Positions 16,685-24,411 of a DNA stretch of 64,000 nt are shown here, one piece after another. The stretch is from Agilicoccus flavus (GTDB lineage: Bacteria > Actinomycetota > Actinomycetes > Actinomycetales > Dermatophilaceae). How positions within the stretch are numbered: the stretch's first letter is position 1; each line of letters starts with the position of its first letter. The notes beneath the pieces were generated by a model. That model had not been told where the DNA came from and did not search any database. It was given only the letters and a program-made list of their open reading frames with translations. The translations under genes and the position numbers were made by a program. The stretch spans positions 186,001-250,000 of the forward strand of contig NZ_JACYXE010000004.1 of the NCBI RefSeq assembly GCF_014857905.1, written 5' to 3'.

Positions 16685-18475
16685 TCAGGCGGGCAGCCGG
16701 ACCCAGGCGGAGGCGTCGAGCGGCAGCGGCCGGCCGGCGTCCGCCCCGGTCTCGGCGCGGTCGTCGTCGCTGCGGACGAGCACCTCACCGGCCGGAAGCG
16801 GCAGGTCGTCCTCGCCGAGGTTGGCGATGAACGCGACCCGCGAGCCGTCCTGCGCGAGGGACATGAATCCGACGGCCGTGTCCGGCAGCCCGTCGAGGTC
16901 GAGCAGCTCGGCGGTCCCGAGGTCCAGCTCGCGGCGCAGCCGCAGCAGGGTCCGGTAGAGCTCGAGCGTGGAGCCCGCCACACCGACCTGACGGTCCACC
17001 GCGAGCTCGGCGTAGCTCGCCGGCTGCGGCAGCCACACCTGCCCCGTCGTGTTGAACCCGGCCGCCGGGGCGTCGCCCTCCCACGGCATGGGGATGCGGC
17101 AGCCGTCGCGGCCGCGCTCGGTGCCCTCCGAACGGAGGAAGGCGGGGTCCTGCCGGAGCTCGTCGGGCACCTCGGCCGACTCGGGGAGCCCCAGCTCCTC
17201 GCCCTGGTAGAGGTAGGCCGATCCGGGCAGCCCGAGCATGAGGGTCGTGGCGGCCCGGGCGCGGCGCAGGCCGAGCGCGGCGTCGGGCACGGGGTCGCCG
17301 ATGCCGATGCCCTTGAGGTGCTCGCCTTGCGCCCACGCGAGGCGCGTCGCGTGCCGGACGACGTCGTGGTTGCTCAGCACCCACGTCGTCGGCGCGCCCA
17401 CCGAGTCACCCGCCGCCAGCGAGGTCGCGACGACGGCGCGCAGGGCGTCCGCGTGCCACGGCGAGGTGAGGAAGGCGAAGTTGAAGGCCTGGTGCATCTC
17501 GTCGGGACGCGTGTACAGGACGTTGCGCGACAGCGGCTGCACCCACGCCTCGGCGCAGAGGATCTTGTCCGCGGCCGGGTCCTTGGTGGGGTTCGCGTCC
17601 TCGAGCACGCGCCGCCACGCCCGGTAGATCTCGTGGACGCCGTCCTGATCCCACATCGGCGCGGCGTTGGTCGGCAGCTTGTGGTCCTCATCGCCCGAGA
17701 TGATGTCGGTCGTGTGCGACCAGGCCGGCAGGCCCGGGGCCTTGACGAGGCCGTGCGCGACGTCGACGCGGAAGCCGTCGACCCCCCGCTCCACCCAGAA
17801 GCGCAGGATGTCCTCGAACTCGGCGCGGACCTCCGGGTTCGTCCAGTCGAGGTCGGGCTGCTTGCTGTCGAAGAGGTGCAGGTACCACTGGCCGGGGCGG
17901 ACGAGCGCGCCCGACGCGTCGGTCTCGCCAGGCGACACCTGCGTCCAGGCGGGGCCGTGGAAGACGGAGACCCAGTCGTTGGGCGGCTCGTCGCCGGTGG
18001 GGCCCGAGCCGTCGCGGAAGATGTACCGCGCCCGGGCGGGCGAGCCCGGCTCCGACGCGAGGGCCTCCTGGAACCAGGCGTGCTCGTCGGAGGTGTGGTT
18101 CGGCACGAGGTCGACGATGACGCGTAGGCCGAGATCGCCGGCGCGTGCGATGAGAGCCTCGGCGTCCGCGAGAGAGCCGAAGAGCGGGTCGATGTCCCGG
18201 TAGTCGGCGACGTCGTACCCGGCGTCGGCCATGGGGGAGCGGTAGAACGGCGAGAGCCAGAGCGCGTCGACGCCGAGGTCTCGCAGATAGGGCAGGCGGG
18301 ACGTGATGCCGGGCAGGTCACCGACTCCGTCGCCGTTCGAGTCGGCCCACGAACGCGGATACACCTGGTAGATCACCGCGTGGCGCCACCAGGCGGCGTC
18401 GGGTCCGTCGGCGGCGTGCAGCAGGGCACCGGTCCGGGGGGAGGTCTGGGTCGTCAGGTTCGTCGACTGCGTCAC
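16685..18475 (-). CDS. Alpha-glucosidase, glycoside hydrolase family 13
   Basis: 596 residues; a retaining GH13 enzyme of the oligo-1,6-glucosidase/alpha-glucosidase group that releases glucose from alpha-glucans. Seen: 'AVIYQVYPRSWADSNGDGVGDLPGI' at the N-terminus, region I 'DLVPNHTSDEH', nucleophile region 'DGFRVDVAHGL', acid/base Glu in 'LCAEAWV', region IV 'VLSNHDVVRH', and 'YLYQGEELGLPE'. All catalytic residues are present; a small beta domain ends the protein. The GTG at 18475 is chosen (CAGACT six bases before it), though a GTG at 18502 is in frame. No signal peptide, so it acts on imported sugars. From memory it corresponds to aglA beside glbO in mycobacteria. Confidence 0.9.
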   Translation of the reverse strand: MTQSTNLTTQTSPRTGALLHAADGPDAAWWRHAVIYQVYPRSWADSNGDGVGDLPGITSRLPYLRDLGVDALWLSPFYRSPMADAGYDVADYRDIDPLFGSLADAEALIARAGDLGLRVIVDLVPNHTSDEHAWFQEALASEPGSPARARYIFRDGSGPTGDEPPNDWVSVFHGPAWTQVSPGETDASGALVRPGQWYLHLFDSKQPDLDWTNPEVRAEFEDILRFWVERGVDGFRVDVAHGLVKAPGLPAWSHTTDIISGDEDHKLPTNAAPMWDQDGVHEIYRAWRRVLEDANPTKDPAADKILCAEAWVQPLSRNVLYTRPDEMHQAFNFAFLTSPWHADALRAVVATSLAAGDSVGAPTTWVLSNHDVVRHATRLAWAQGEHLKGIGIGDPVPDAALGLRRARAATTLMLGLPGSAYLYQGEELGLPESAEVPDELRQDPAFLRSEGTERGRDGCRIPMPWEGDAPAAGFNTTGQVWLPQPASYAELAVDRQVGVAGSTLELYRTLLRLRRELDLGTAELLDLDGLPDTAVGFMSLAQDGSRVAFIANLGEDDLPLPAGEVLVRSDDDRAETGADAGRPLPLDASAWVRLPA

Positions 18476-18507
18476 GGCTCCAGTCTGGGGGAGCGCACCC
18501 ACCCGAA

Positions 18508-18521
18508 TCGAATCGATTCGA
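18508..18521. promoter_or_regulatory. Perfect 14-base palindrome upstream of alpha-glucosidase, probable operator
   Basis: TCGAATC followed directly by its complement GATTCGA, with a central CG. It lies 33 to 46 bases before the alpha-glucosidase GTG at 18475, where a -35 region would be. A central-CG palindrome of this size is typical of LacI-family operators, which commonly control sugar genes. No LacI gene is in the window. Confidence 0.6.
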
Positions 18522-18580
18522 CAGCGTCTCGGATTGCGGGACTCCGGCCGCGGGGACCGGGTCGTTCCGTCCCCGCGCGG

Positions 18581-19012
18581 TCAGATCCGGTGCTGGGCCT
18601 GCATCCGCTCCAGCGGCGCGCTCTGGCCTTCCTCGGCGTTGACGAGGGAGAACGCGGCGCGGGTCAGGTAGTCGCGCAAGGCACCGTCGAGGTCGGGCGC
18701 CAGGGCGAGGGCGTCGAGGGAGCCGAGCATGTGGTGGAGCCAGCGGTCCCGCTGCGTCGGGGTGACGGCGAAGGGCATGTGCCGCATCCGCAGCCGAGGG
18801 TGTCCGCGCGTGTCGGAGTACGTCGTCGGCCCGCCCCAGTACTGCTCGAGGAAGAGGGTCAACCGGTGCGCCGCGGGCCCGAGATCCTCCTCGGGGTAGA
18901 GCGCGCGCAGCTCCGGATCCTGCGCCACCCCGGCGTAGAAGCCGTCCACGAGGCGCACGAGCGTCTCGTGGCCACCCATGAGTTCGTACGGCGTCGGTCC
19001 GGGTGAGGTCAT
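18581..19012 (-). CDS. glbO: Group II truncated haemoglobin (trHbO)
   Basis: 143 residues, the normal length for a two-over-two globin. Seen: 'YELMGGHETLVRLVDGFYAGV', 'LRALYPEEDLGPAAHRLTLFLEQYWGGP', and 'SDTRGHPRLRMRHMPFAV', which holds the proximal histidine (RMRH) and the Tyr/Trp residues of the distal pocket usual for group II. The family binds oxygen and takes part in nitric oxide or peroxide chemistry in the cytoplasm. GAGACT lies seven bases before the ATG, a weak -10 candidate. Its position next to an alpha-glucosidase matches mycobacterial gene order. Confidence 0.92.
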   Translation of the reverse strand: MTSPGPTPYELMGGHETLVRLVDGFYAGVAQDPELRALYPEEDLGPAAHRLTLFLEQYWGGPTTYSDTRGHPRLRMRHMPFAVTPTQRDRWLHHMLGSLDALALAPDLDGALRDYLTRAAFSLVNAEEGQSAPLERMQAQHRI

Positions 19013-19067
19013 GCCGCCCAGTCTCCCAGGTCCGCTCCGGCCGCTCCCGGCCCCCCGCGGGGGTGTC

Positions 19068-20162
19068 TCACGTCTGGCTCGGGTTGGCCGGCTTCGACGT
19101 CGTCGGCTGGATGGGGTCGAACGCGGCGGCCCCGGCGGCGATGATCGGACCCCGGACCCCGGCCTTGGCCAGCGCGATCTTCGCGCGCTCGAGGATCTCG
19201 CGCTGGACGGCCCAGTGCTCATTCGGGGCGCACTTCGCGAAGATCTTGATCGTCATCGTGCCGCCCGACATCGAGTCGACGCCCGCCACGGTCGGGGCCT
19301 CGAGGAGCGCGTCGGAGAACTTCGGGTCGTCGTCGACGTCGGCGACGACCTGTTCGAGGATGTCGATGACGCGCTCCGGGTCCTCGTCGATGGCCACGGG
19401 CACGTCGACGGAGCCCACCTGCCAGCCCTGGGACTTGTTGGCGATGCGCACGATCTCGCCGTTGCGGACGTACCAGACGATGCCGCTCATGTCGCGCAGT
19501 CGCGTGACCCGCAGGGACACCTCCTCGACGTACCCGGTCACCTCGCCGGTGTCGACGATGTCGCCCACGCCGTACTGGTCCTCGAGGATCATGAAGACGC
19601 CCGAGAGGAAGTCCTTGACGAGACTCTGGGCCCCGAAGCCCAGGGCGACGCCGCCGACGCCGGCGGAGGCGAGGACGGGCGCCATGTTCAGGCCGAGCTC
19701 CTGGCCGATCATGAGGACGGCGATGGTCCAGATGACGACGGTCGCGACGCTCTTGAGGACCGACCCCAGCGTGGTCACCCGCTGGCGCTGGCGTTCGGTG
19801 TCGACCAGGCCCGACTTGCTCAGGGCGCGCGCCGCGCGGCGGGCGCTGCGCTTCATGACGGGCAGCTGCATCGTGGGGATCGGGTCGATGACGGCGATCG
19901 AGGCCGTGTCGGCGCCGGACGTGCGGCGCTCGACGAGGGTGTGCACGAGGGTGTTGATGGCCCGGTGGACCAGCCAGCGCAGGATGAACGCGAACAGGAC
20001 GATGATCACGATGTTCAGCGGCCGGTCGAGGAACCACGCGCCGGCCTGCTCCCACGTCAGCGTGGCCGTCCCCGACCGGGCCGCTCTCGCGGCCGCCGCC
20101 GAGCTGGTGTCGCCGGTGAGTGCACCGGCCGTCGATTCGAGGAACGAGCTCAACCACGTCAT
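19068..20162 (-). CDS. Mechanosensitive ion channel, MscS family
   Basis: 364 residues. Seen: three hydrophobic segments ('PLNIVIIVLFAFILRWLVH', 'VATVVIWTIAVLMIGQELG', then the pore helix 'VLASAGVGGVALGFGAQSLVKDFLSG'), followed by the beta domain signature 'YGVGDIVDTGEVTGYVEEVSLRVTRLRD' and a C-terminal alpha/beta domain ending in a Pro/Thr tail. The Gly/Ala pattern of the pore helix is the family hallmark. It should open under membrane tension during hypo-osmotic shock. ATG at 20162 is chosen: GGGGAC precedes it, and the long upstream reading frame is Arg/Pro low complexity. Divergent from malQ. Confidence 0.9.
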   Translation of the reverse strand: MTWLSSFLESTAGALTGDTSSAAAARAARSGTATLTWEQAGAWFLDRPLNIVIIVLFAFILRWLVHRAINTLVHTLVERRTSGADTASIAVIDPIPTMQLPVMKRSARRAARALSKSGLVDTERQRQRVTTLGSVLKSVATVVIWTIAVLMIGQELGLNMAPVLASAGVGGVALGFGAQSLVKDFLSGVFMILEDQYGVGDIVDTGEVTGYVEEVSLRVTRLRDMSGIVWYVRNGEIVRIANKSQGWQVGSVDVPVAIDEDPERVIDILEQVVADVDDDPKFSDALLEAPTVAGVDSMSGGTMTIKIFAKCAPNEHWAVQREILERAKIALAKAGVRGPIIAAGAAAFDPIQPTTSKPANPSQT

Positions 20163-20323
20163 GTCCCCATTCTCGACCGGGGCGCTGTCCGGGCGCTGGG
20201 CGGCGCGCCCCGGACCTGGGGGCCGGCTGGGTAACGCCCGCGTCCGGGCCTCGGACCGCCGCGTCCGTGCAGGTGGTCGGCGGGGCAGCCGGTGCCGCTC
20301 CCGGCGGGGGCGGGCGCTGCCCC

Positions 20324-20329
20324 TAGGAT
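20324..20329 (+). promoter_or_regulatory. -10 box TAGGAT of malQ
   Basis: TAGGAT with about 39 bases to the GTG; the leader holds GAAAGG as ribosome-binding site. Here the gene is not leaderless, in contrast to others in the window. Confidence 0.45.
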
Positions 20330-20368
20330 CGACGGGACGCACCCGAGCCTCGAAAGGCGCCTGACTCC

Positions 20369-22534
20369 GTGACCACCCCGTCGCCCGACCTCATCGCCCT
20401 CGCCGACGCCTACGGCGTGGCCACCGACTACTGGGACTGGCAGGGCCGGCACGCGGAGGTCTCGGCGGACTCGATCCGCGCGGTGCTCGCCGCGCTCGAC
20501 GTCGACGTCCCCGACGACGAGGCCGCCCGCGCGGCCCTCCCGCGGGTCGCGGAGCGTCCGTGGCTGCGGGTCGTGCCGCCCTTCACCCTCGTCCGCGAGG
20601 GGTGCGTCGCCACGGTGCCCGTGCACGTCCCTCACGGCAGTGAGGTGACTGCGTGGGTGGAGCTCGAGGACGGGGGCCGCGTCGACCTGCGCCAGCTCCC
20701 GGTCTGGGTCGAGCCGCGCGTCGTCGGCGGCGTCGAGACCGGAGAGGCGACCTTCGAGCTGCCCGACCGGCTTCCGCTCGGCTGGCACGAGGTGTGCGCC
20801 CGCCCGGCCGACGGGCAGACCGTCCGGGGGCGCCTCGCCGTGGTGCCGGAGCGCATCGACCTGCCCGAGGCCATCGAGGGCCGCGGCGCGTCGGGTCTGA
20901 TGTCGCAGCTGTACTCGGTGCGTTCCCGCGCGTCGTGGGGCGTGGGAGACCTCGCCGACCTCGCGGACATGGCGGTCTGGTCCGCCCGTGACCTCGACTC
21001 GGACTTCGTGCTCATCAACCCCGTCCACGCGGCCGAGTACTCCGGCCACATGGAGCCGTCGCCGTACCTGCCGACGTCGCGCCGGTTCGTCAACCCGCTG
21101 TACATCCGGGTCGAGGACGTCCCCGAGGTCGCCTACCTCGACGCGGACACGCGGGCGGAGGTCGAGGCCCTCGCGCGGACCGCCCGCCCGGGGAACACCC
21201 AGGACACCATCGACCGGGACGCCGCGTGGGAGACGAAGCGCCGGGCGCTGCGGCTCGTCTTCGACGCACCCCGTTCGGTGCGCCGCCAGGCCGCCTTCGA
21301 GGACTACCGAGCGAACGAGGGGCGCGGTCTCGTCGACTTCGCGACGTGGTGCGTGCTCTCGGACGTCGTCGAGGCCGATGACGCGGGGTGGCCGGAGGCG
21401 CTGCGCGACCCCGACAGCGAGGAGGTCGCGACGTTCCGGGAGGAGCACGCCGACGACATCCTCTTCGTCATGTGGCTGCAGTGGGTGGTCGACGACCAGC
21501 TCGGCGCCGTGCAGCGCGAGGCGGTCGCCGCGGGCATGAGCCTCGGCGTCATGCAGGACCTCGCCGTGGGGGTGCACCCGAGCGGCGCCGACGCCTGGTA
21601 CCTGGGCGACGCCCTCGCCCGGGGTGTCACCGTCGGCGCCCCGCCCGACGCCTACAACCAGCTCGGGCAGGACTGGAGCCAGCCCCCGTGGCGCCCCGAC
21701 CGCCTCGAGGAGCTCGGCTACGCGCCGTTCCGGGACATGATCCGGGCGGCCCTGCGACACAGCGGCGGCCTGCGCATCGACCACATCATCGGGTTGTTCC
21801 GCCTGTGGTGGGTGCCCGCGGGCCGGCCCGCCATCGAGGGCACGTACGTCACCCTCGACCACGAGGCGCTGATCGGCATCCTCGCGCTCGAGGCCCAGCG
21901 CGCCGGCGCGGTCGTCGTCGGCGAGGACCTCGGCACCGTCGAGCCGTGGGTGCGCGAGTACCTGCGCGGCCGCGGGGTGCTCGGCACGTCGATCCTGTGG
22001 TTCGAGCGCACGGAGGACGGTTCGCCGGTGCGGCCGGAGGACTACCGGCGGCTCTGCCTCGCCTCGGTGACGACGCACGACCTGCCGCCGACCTCCGGCT
22101 ACCTCACGGGTGAGCACATCGAGGTGCGCGACCGGCTCGGCCTGTTCACCCGGCCCGTCGAGGAGGAGAGGGAGCTCGACGAGGCCGACCGGCTGTCGAT
22201 GCTCGGGGCGCTCGCCGAGCGGGGCTTCCTCGGGGACGCCGACACGGCCGACGCCGTCCTCGCCGACGTCCCGGGGCATCTCGAGCAGGTCGTCGACGGG
22301 CTGCACCGCTACCTGTCCGCCTCGCCCGCGCTGCTCGTGGGCATCGCCGTGCCCGACCTCGTCGGCGACCGCCGGACGATGAACCAGCCGGGGACGAACG
22401 ACGAGTACCCCAACTGGCGGCTGCCGTTGGCCGACGCGAACCGGCGGCCCGTCCTCCTCGAGGACCTCGTCGCCAAGCGTCGGGCCCGCCGCCTGACCCG
22501 CACGGTCCGTCGCGGGGGCACCGCCACCGACTGA
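20369..22534 (+). CDS. malQ: 4-alpha-glucanotransferase (amylomaltase, GH77)
   Basis: 721 residues. It transfers alpha-1,4-glucan segments between maltodextrins in the cytoplasm. Seen: the actinobacterial N-terminal extension of about 190 residues with beta-sandwich character, then the GH77 barrel: 'SRASWGVGDLADLADMA', 'FVLINPVHA' with 'PSPYLPTSRRFVNPLYI', 'LRIDHIIGLFRLWWVP' (nucleophile Asp), 'VVVGEDLGTVEPWVREYL' (acid/base Glu), and 'TTHDLPPTSGYLTG' (transition-state Asp). All catalytic residues are present. GTG start with GAAAGG upstream. The 3' end appears to be overlapped by a convergent unknown gene. It may cooperate with the alpha-glucosidase 2 kb away. Confidence 0.93.
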   Translation: MTTPSPDLIALADAYGVATDYWDWQGRHAEVSADSIRAVLAALDVDVPDDEAARAALPRVAERPWLRVVPPFTLVREGCVATVPVHVPHGSEVTAWVELEDGGRVDLRQLPVWVEPRVVGGVETGEATFELPDRLPLGWHEVCARPADGQTVRGRLAVVPERIDLPEAIEGRGASGLMSQLYSVRSRASWGVGDLADLADMAVWSARDLDSDFVLINPVHAAEYSGHMEPSPYLPTSRRFVNPLYIRVEDVPEVAYLDADTRAEVEALARTARPGNTQDTIDRDAAWETKRRALRLVFDAPRSVRRQAAFEDYRANEGRGLVDFATWCVLSDVVEADDAGWPEALRDPDSEEVATFREEHADDILFVMWLQWVVDDQLGAVQREAVAAGMSLGVMQDLAVGVHPSGADAWYLGDALARGVTVGAPPDAYNQLGQDWSQPPWRPDRLEELGYAPFRDMIRAALRHSGGLRIDHIIGLFRLWWVPAGRPAIEGTYVTLDHEALIGILALEAQRAGAVVVGEDLGTVEPWVREYLRGRGVLGTSILWFERTEDGSPVRPEDYRRLCLASVTTHDLPPTSGYLTGEHIEVRDRLGLFTRPVEEERELDEADRLSMLGALAERGFLGDADTADAVLADVPGHLEQVVDGLHRYLSASPALLVGIAVPDLVGDRRTMNQPGTNDEYPNWRLPLADANRRPVLLEDLVAKRRARRLTRTVRRGGTATD

Positions 22535-22848
22535 GCCGTCGACTCGTCGGGCTTCGGCCGGGGCTCGTGGCGGGCCGCCCCGCCCCGCTCGCCACACTCG
22601 TCGGACTCCTGCCGAGACTCGGCCGGACCGGCGGCCGCGCCGATGGGCCCGGGTCGCTCCTCGCGGTCCAGGAGGTGACGCAACCTGTCGACGTCCACCC
22701 CCAACACGTCCGTGCCGGGGATCTCGGCCCCGGGCTCCGGCAGGGTGGTCGAGGTGATCAGGCACGCGAGAAGAGTGGTGCGCAGCTGCACTTCGAGGGC
22801 ACTGGGGAACGTTTCGGCGAACGTCGTGGTGCGTGTCGGCGTCGACAT
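22309..22848 (-). CDS. Hypothetical protein, 3' end overlapping malQ
   Basis: 179 residues, not recognised. The case for a gene: GGAGGGGGGTCG precedes the ATG at 22848, an excellent ribosome-binding site; third codon positions of the first 105 codons, which do not overlap malQ, are strongly G/C; and an AT-rich promoter-like stretch lies just upstream. Seen: an N-terminal amphipathic stretch ('FPSALEVQLRTTLLACLI') and 'GTDVLGVDVDRLRHLLDREE'. The last 75 residues are antisense to malQ and Arg/Ser-rich, so the native protein may end earlier through a frameshift, or the gene may be decaying. Function unknown. Confidence 0.42.
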   Translation of the reverse strand: MSTPTRTTTFAETFPSALEVQLRTTLLACLITSTTLPEPGAEIPGTDVLGVDVDRLRHLLDREERPGPIGAAAGPAESRQESDECGERGGAARHEPRPKPDESTAQSVAVPPRRTVRVRRRARRLATRSSRRTGRRFASANGSRQLGYSSFVPGWFIVRRSPTRSGTAMPTSSAGEADR

Positions 22849-22950
22849 CGACCCCCCTCCCCAACACTGGAATGCGGTGAAATGTGGTGAAGTGCGTGCT
22901 CTTATTCTCGCCGATCAGAGCATGTCTATGGAAAATATGTGCGAACACGT
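22849..22950 (-). promoter_or_regulatory. AT-rich upstream region with three 10-base direct repeats
   Basis: This is the most AT-rich stretch of the window. On the minus strand GAGAAT (22904-22909) is a possible -10 box with TTCCAT 18 bases upstream. Between it and the ATG at 22848, three imperfect direct repeats with a 10-base period lie at 22865-22894, in the form CACTTCACCA, CATTTCACCG, CATTCCAGTG. One helical turn spacing suggests a protein-binding array on one face of the DNA. Confidence 0.4.
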
Positions 22951-23027
22951 ACCCGGGAGATTTCCGCGGTGTCGGCGGCGAGTGAGGCCGCCGCTCGGCA
23001 CCCTCGACGGCCGTATCCGTCTCGGGC

Positions 23028-24395
23028 TCAGTCGGTGTGGCCGAGCCGCACCGGCAGGAAGAGCAGGAGGCCGACGAGGAGGACGAGCACGAGACCGACG
23101 ACGCCCCAGTACTGCGACTGGGGCCCGACGAGCGCCGCGCCGAGGGCGACCGCTGCGGAGAACGCCGCGGGGGCCAGGAAGCTCACGGCCCGGCCGGTCG
23201 TCGTGTACAGGCCGAAGATCTCGCCGTGGCGGCCCTCCGGTACGTGGCGGGAGAGCAGGCTCCGGCTCGCCGACTGCGCGGGGCCGACGAAGGCCGCGAG
23301 GGGAAGCCCGAGCGCCCAGAACGCGGCCGGCCCGGCCCCGTGGAAGGCGAACAGCCCCAGGCCGCACCCGCACATCGCTACGAGCGAGACGACGATGACG
23401 CGCTTCGCCCCGAGCCGGTCGTCGAGCAGGCCGGCGACGATCGTCGCGATCCCCGCGACGACGTTCGCCGCGATCCCGAAGACGATGACCTGGGAGGCGG
23501 TGAAGCCGAACGTGCCGGCCGCGATGACGCCCCCGAAGGTGAAGACCCCGGCCAGCCCGTCGCGGTAGACGGCGGCCGCGAGCAGGAAGCGCAGGAGCTG
23601 CGGGTCGCTGCGCCACAGGCCCCGGATCGTCGCCCAGAGGGCCCGGTAGGAACCGACGAGGTCGAAGCGCGCGGGCCGAGGCGCTGCTCCCGGGAGTCGG
23701 TCCGGCCGGGTCCCGGCCGCGGGGCCCGAGTCGCGGACGACGAAGAGCACGGGCAGGGCCGCGAGCCCGAACCACGCGGCGGCAAGGAGCATGGCGACCC
23801 GGATGTGCTCGCCGCCGGCGTGCGTGACCCCGAACCAGCCGGGGTCGGGGGAGATGAAGCCGACGAGCAGCATCGCGAGCAGCACGATCCCGCCGAGGTA
23901 GCCGACGCCCCAGCCGAGACCGGACACCCGGCCCACGTTCTCGGGCGTGGACACCCGCGGCAGCATCGCGTTGTAGGTGACGCCGGCGAACTCGGAGAAC
24001 AGGGTGCCCACCGCGACGAGCGCGACGCCGAGCCAGAGGAAGCCGGGCTCCGGGCGCACGAAGAAGAGCGCCGCCGTGCACACGAACACGCCGAGGGAGT
24101 TGACCCCGAGCCAGAACGTGGGCCGCCCCGTCGCGTCGGCTCGCTGCCCCAGCACGGGGGCGAGGAGCGCGACGCCGAGGCCGGCCGCCGCCAGGCCCGC
24201 GCCGAGCGCGGCGGAGGTCTCGCTCTCGGGGCCGAAGGCCGAGCTCGTGAGGTAGACGGTGAAGACGAACGTGGTGACGACCGCGTTGAACGCCGCCGAC
24301 CCCCAGTCCCAGGCCGCCCACGCGAGGACCGGCCCGGACAACATCCGCCCGCGGCCGCCCGCCGACGACTCCCGCTCGTCCACCGCCTCGCTCAT
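23028..24395 (-). CDS. MFS transporter, UMF1 (Atg22-like) family
   Basis: 455 residues, about 12 membrane segments. Seen: the early 'AWAAWDWGSAAFNAVVTTFVFTVYLT' segment, characteristic of the UMF1 family, then 'VLGQRADATGRPTFWLG' (motif A-like), 'EFAGVTYNAMLPRVSTPENVGRVSGLGWGVGYLGG' and 'SLLSRHVPEGRHGEIFGLYTTTGRA'. Substrates in bacteria are mostly unknown; Atg22 in yeast exports amino acids from the vacuole. ATG at 24395 is chosen over an upstream extension lying in unlikely sequence. It follows pepN by 16 bases on the same strand, so peptide products and an amino-acid exporter may be transcribed together, which is inference. Confidence 0.87.
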   Translation of the reverse strand: MSEAVDERESSAGGRGRMLSGPVLAWAAWDWGSAAFNAVVTTFVFTVYLTSSAFGPESETSAALGAGLAAAGLGVALLAPVLGQRADATGRPTFWLGVNSLGVFVCTAALFFVRPEPGFLWLGVALVAVGTLFSEFAGVTYNAMLPRVSTPENVGRVSGLGWGVGYLGGIVLLAMLLVGFISPDPGWFGVTHAGGEHIRVAMLLAAAWFGLAALPVLFVVRDSGPAAGTRPDRLPGAAPRPARFDLVGSYRALWATIRGLWRSDPQLLRFLLAAAVYRDGLAGVFTFGGVIAAGTFGFTASQVIVFGIAANVVAGIATIVAGLLDDRLGAKRVIVVSLVAMCGCGLGLFAFHGAGPAAFWALGLPLAAFVGPAQSASRSLLSRHVPEGRHGEIFGLYTTTGRAVSFLAPAAFSAAVALGAALVGPQSQYWGVVGLVLVLLVGLLLFLPVRLGHTD

Positions 24396-24411
24396 GCCGA
24401 CCGCCGGTGCC

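Noticed and set aside
20159-22948. A 929-residue minus-strand frame opposite malQ
   Set aside because: Shadow of malQ, with no protein-like motif; starts in the AT-rich region without a ribosome-binding site.
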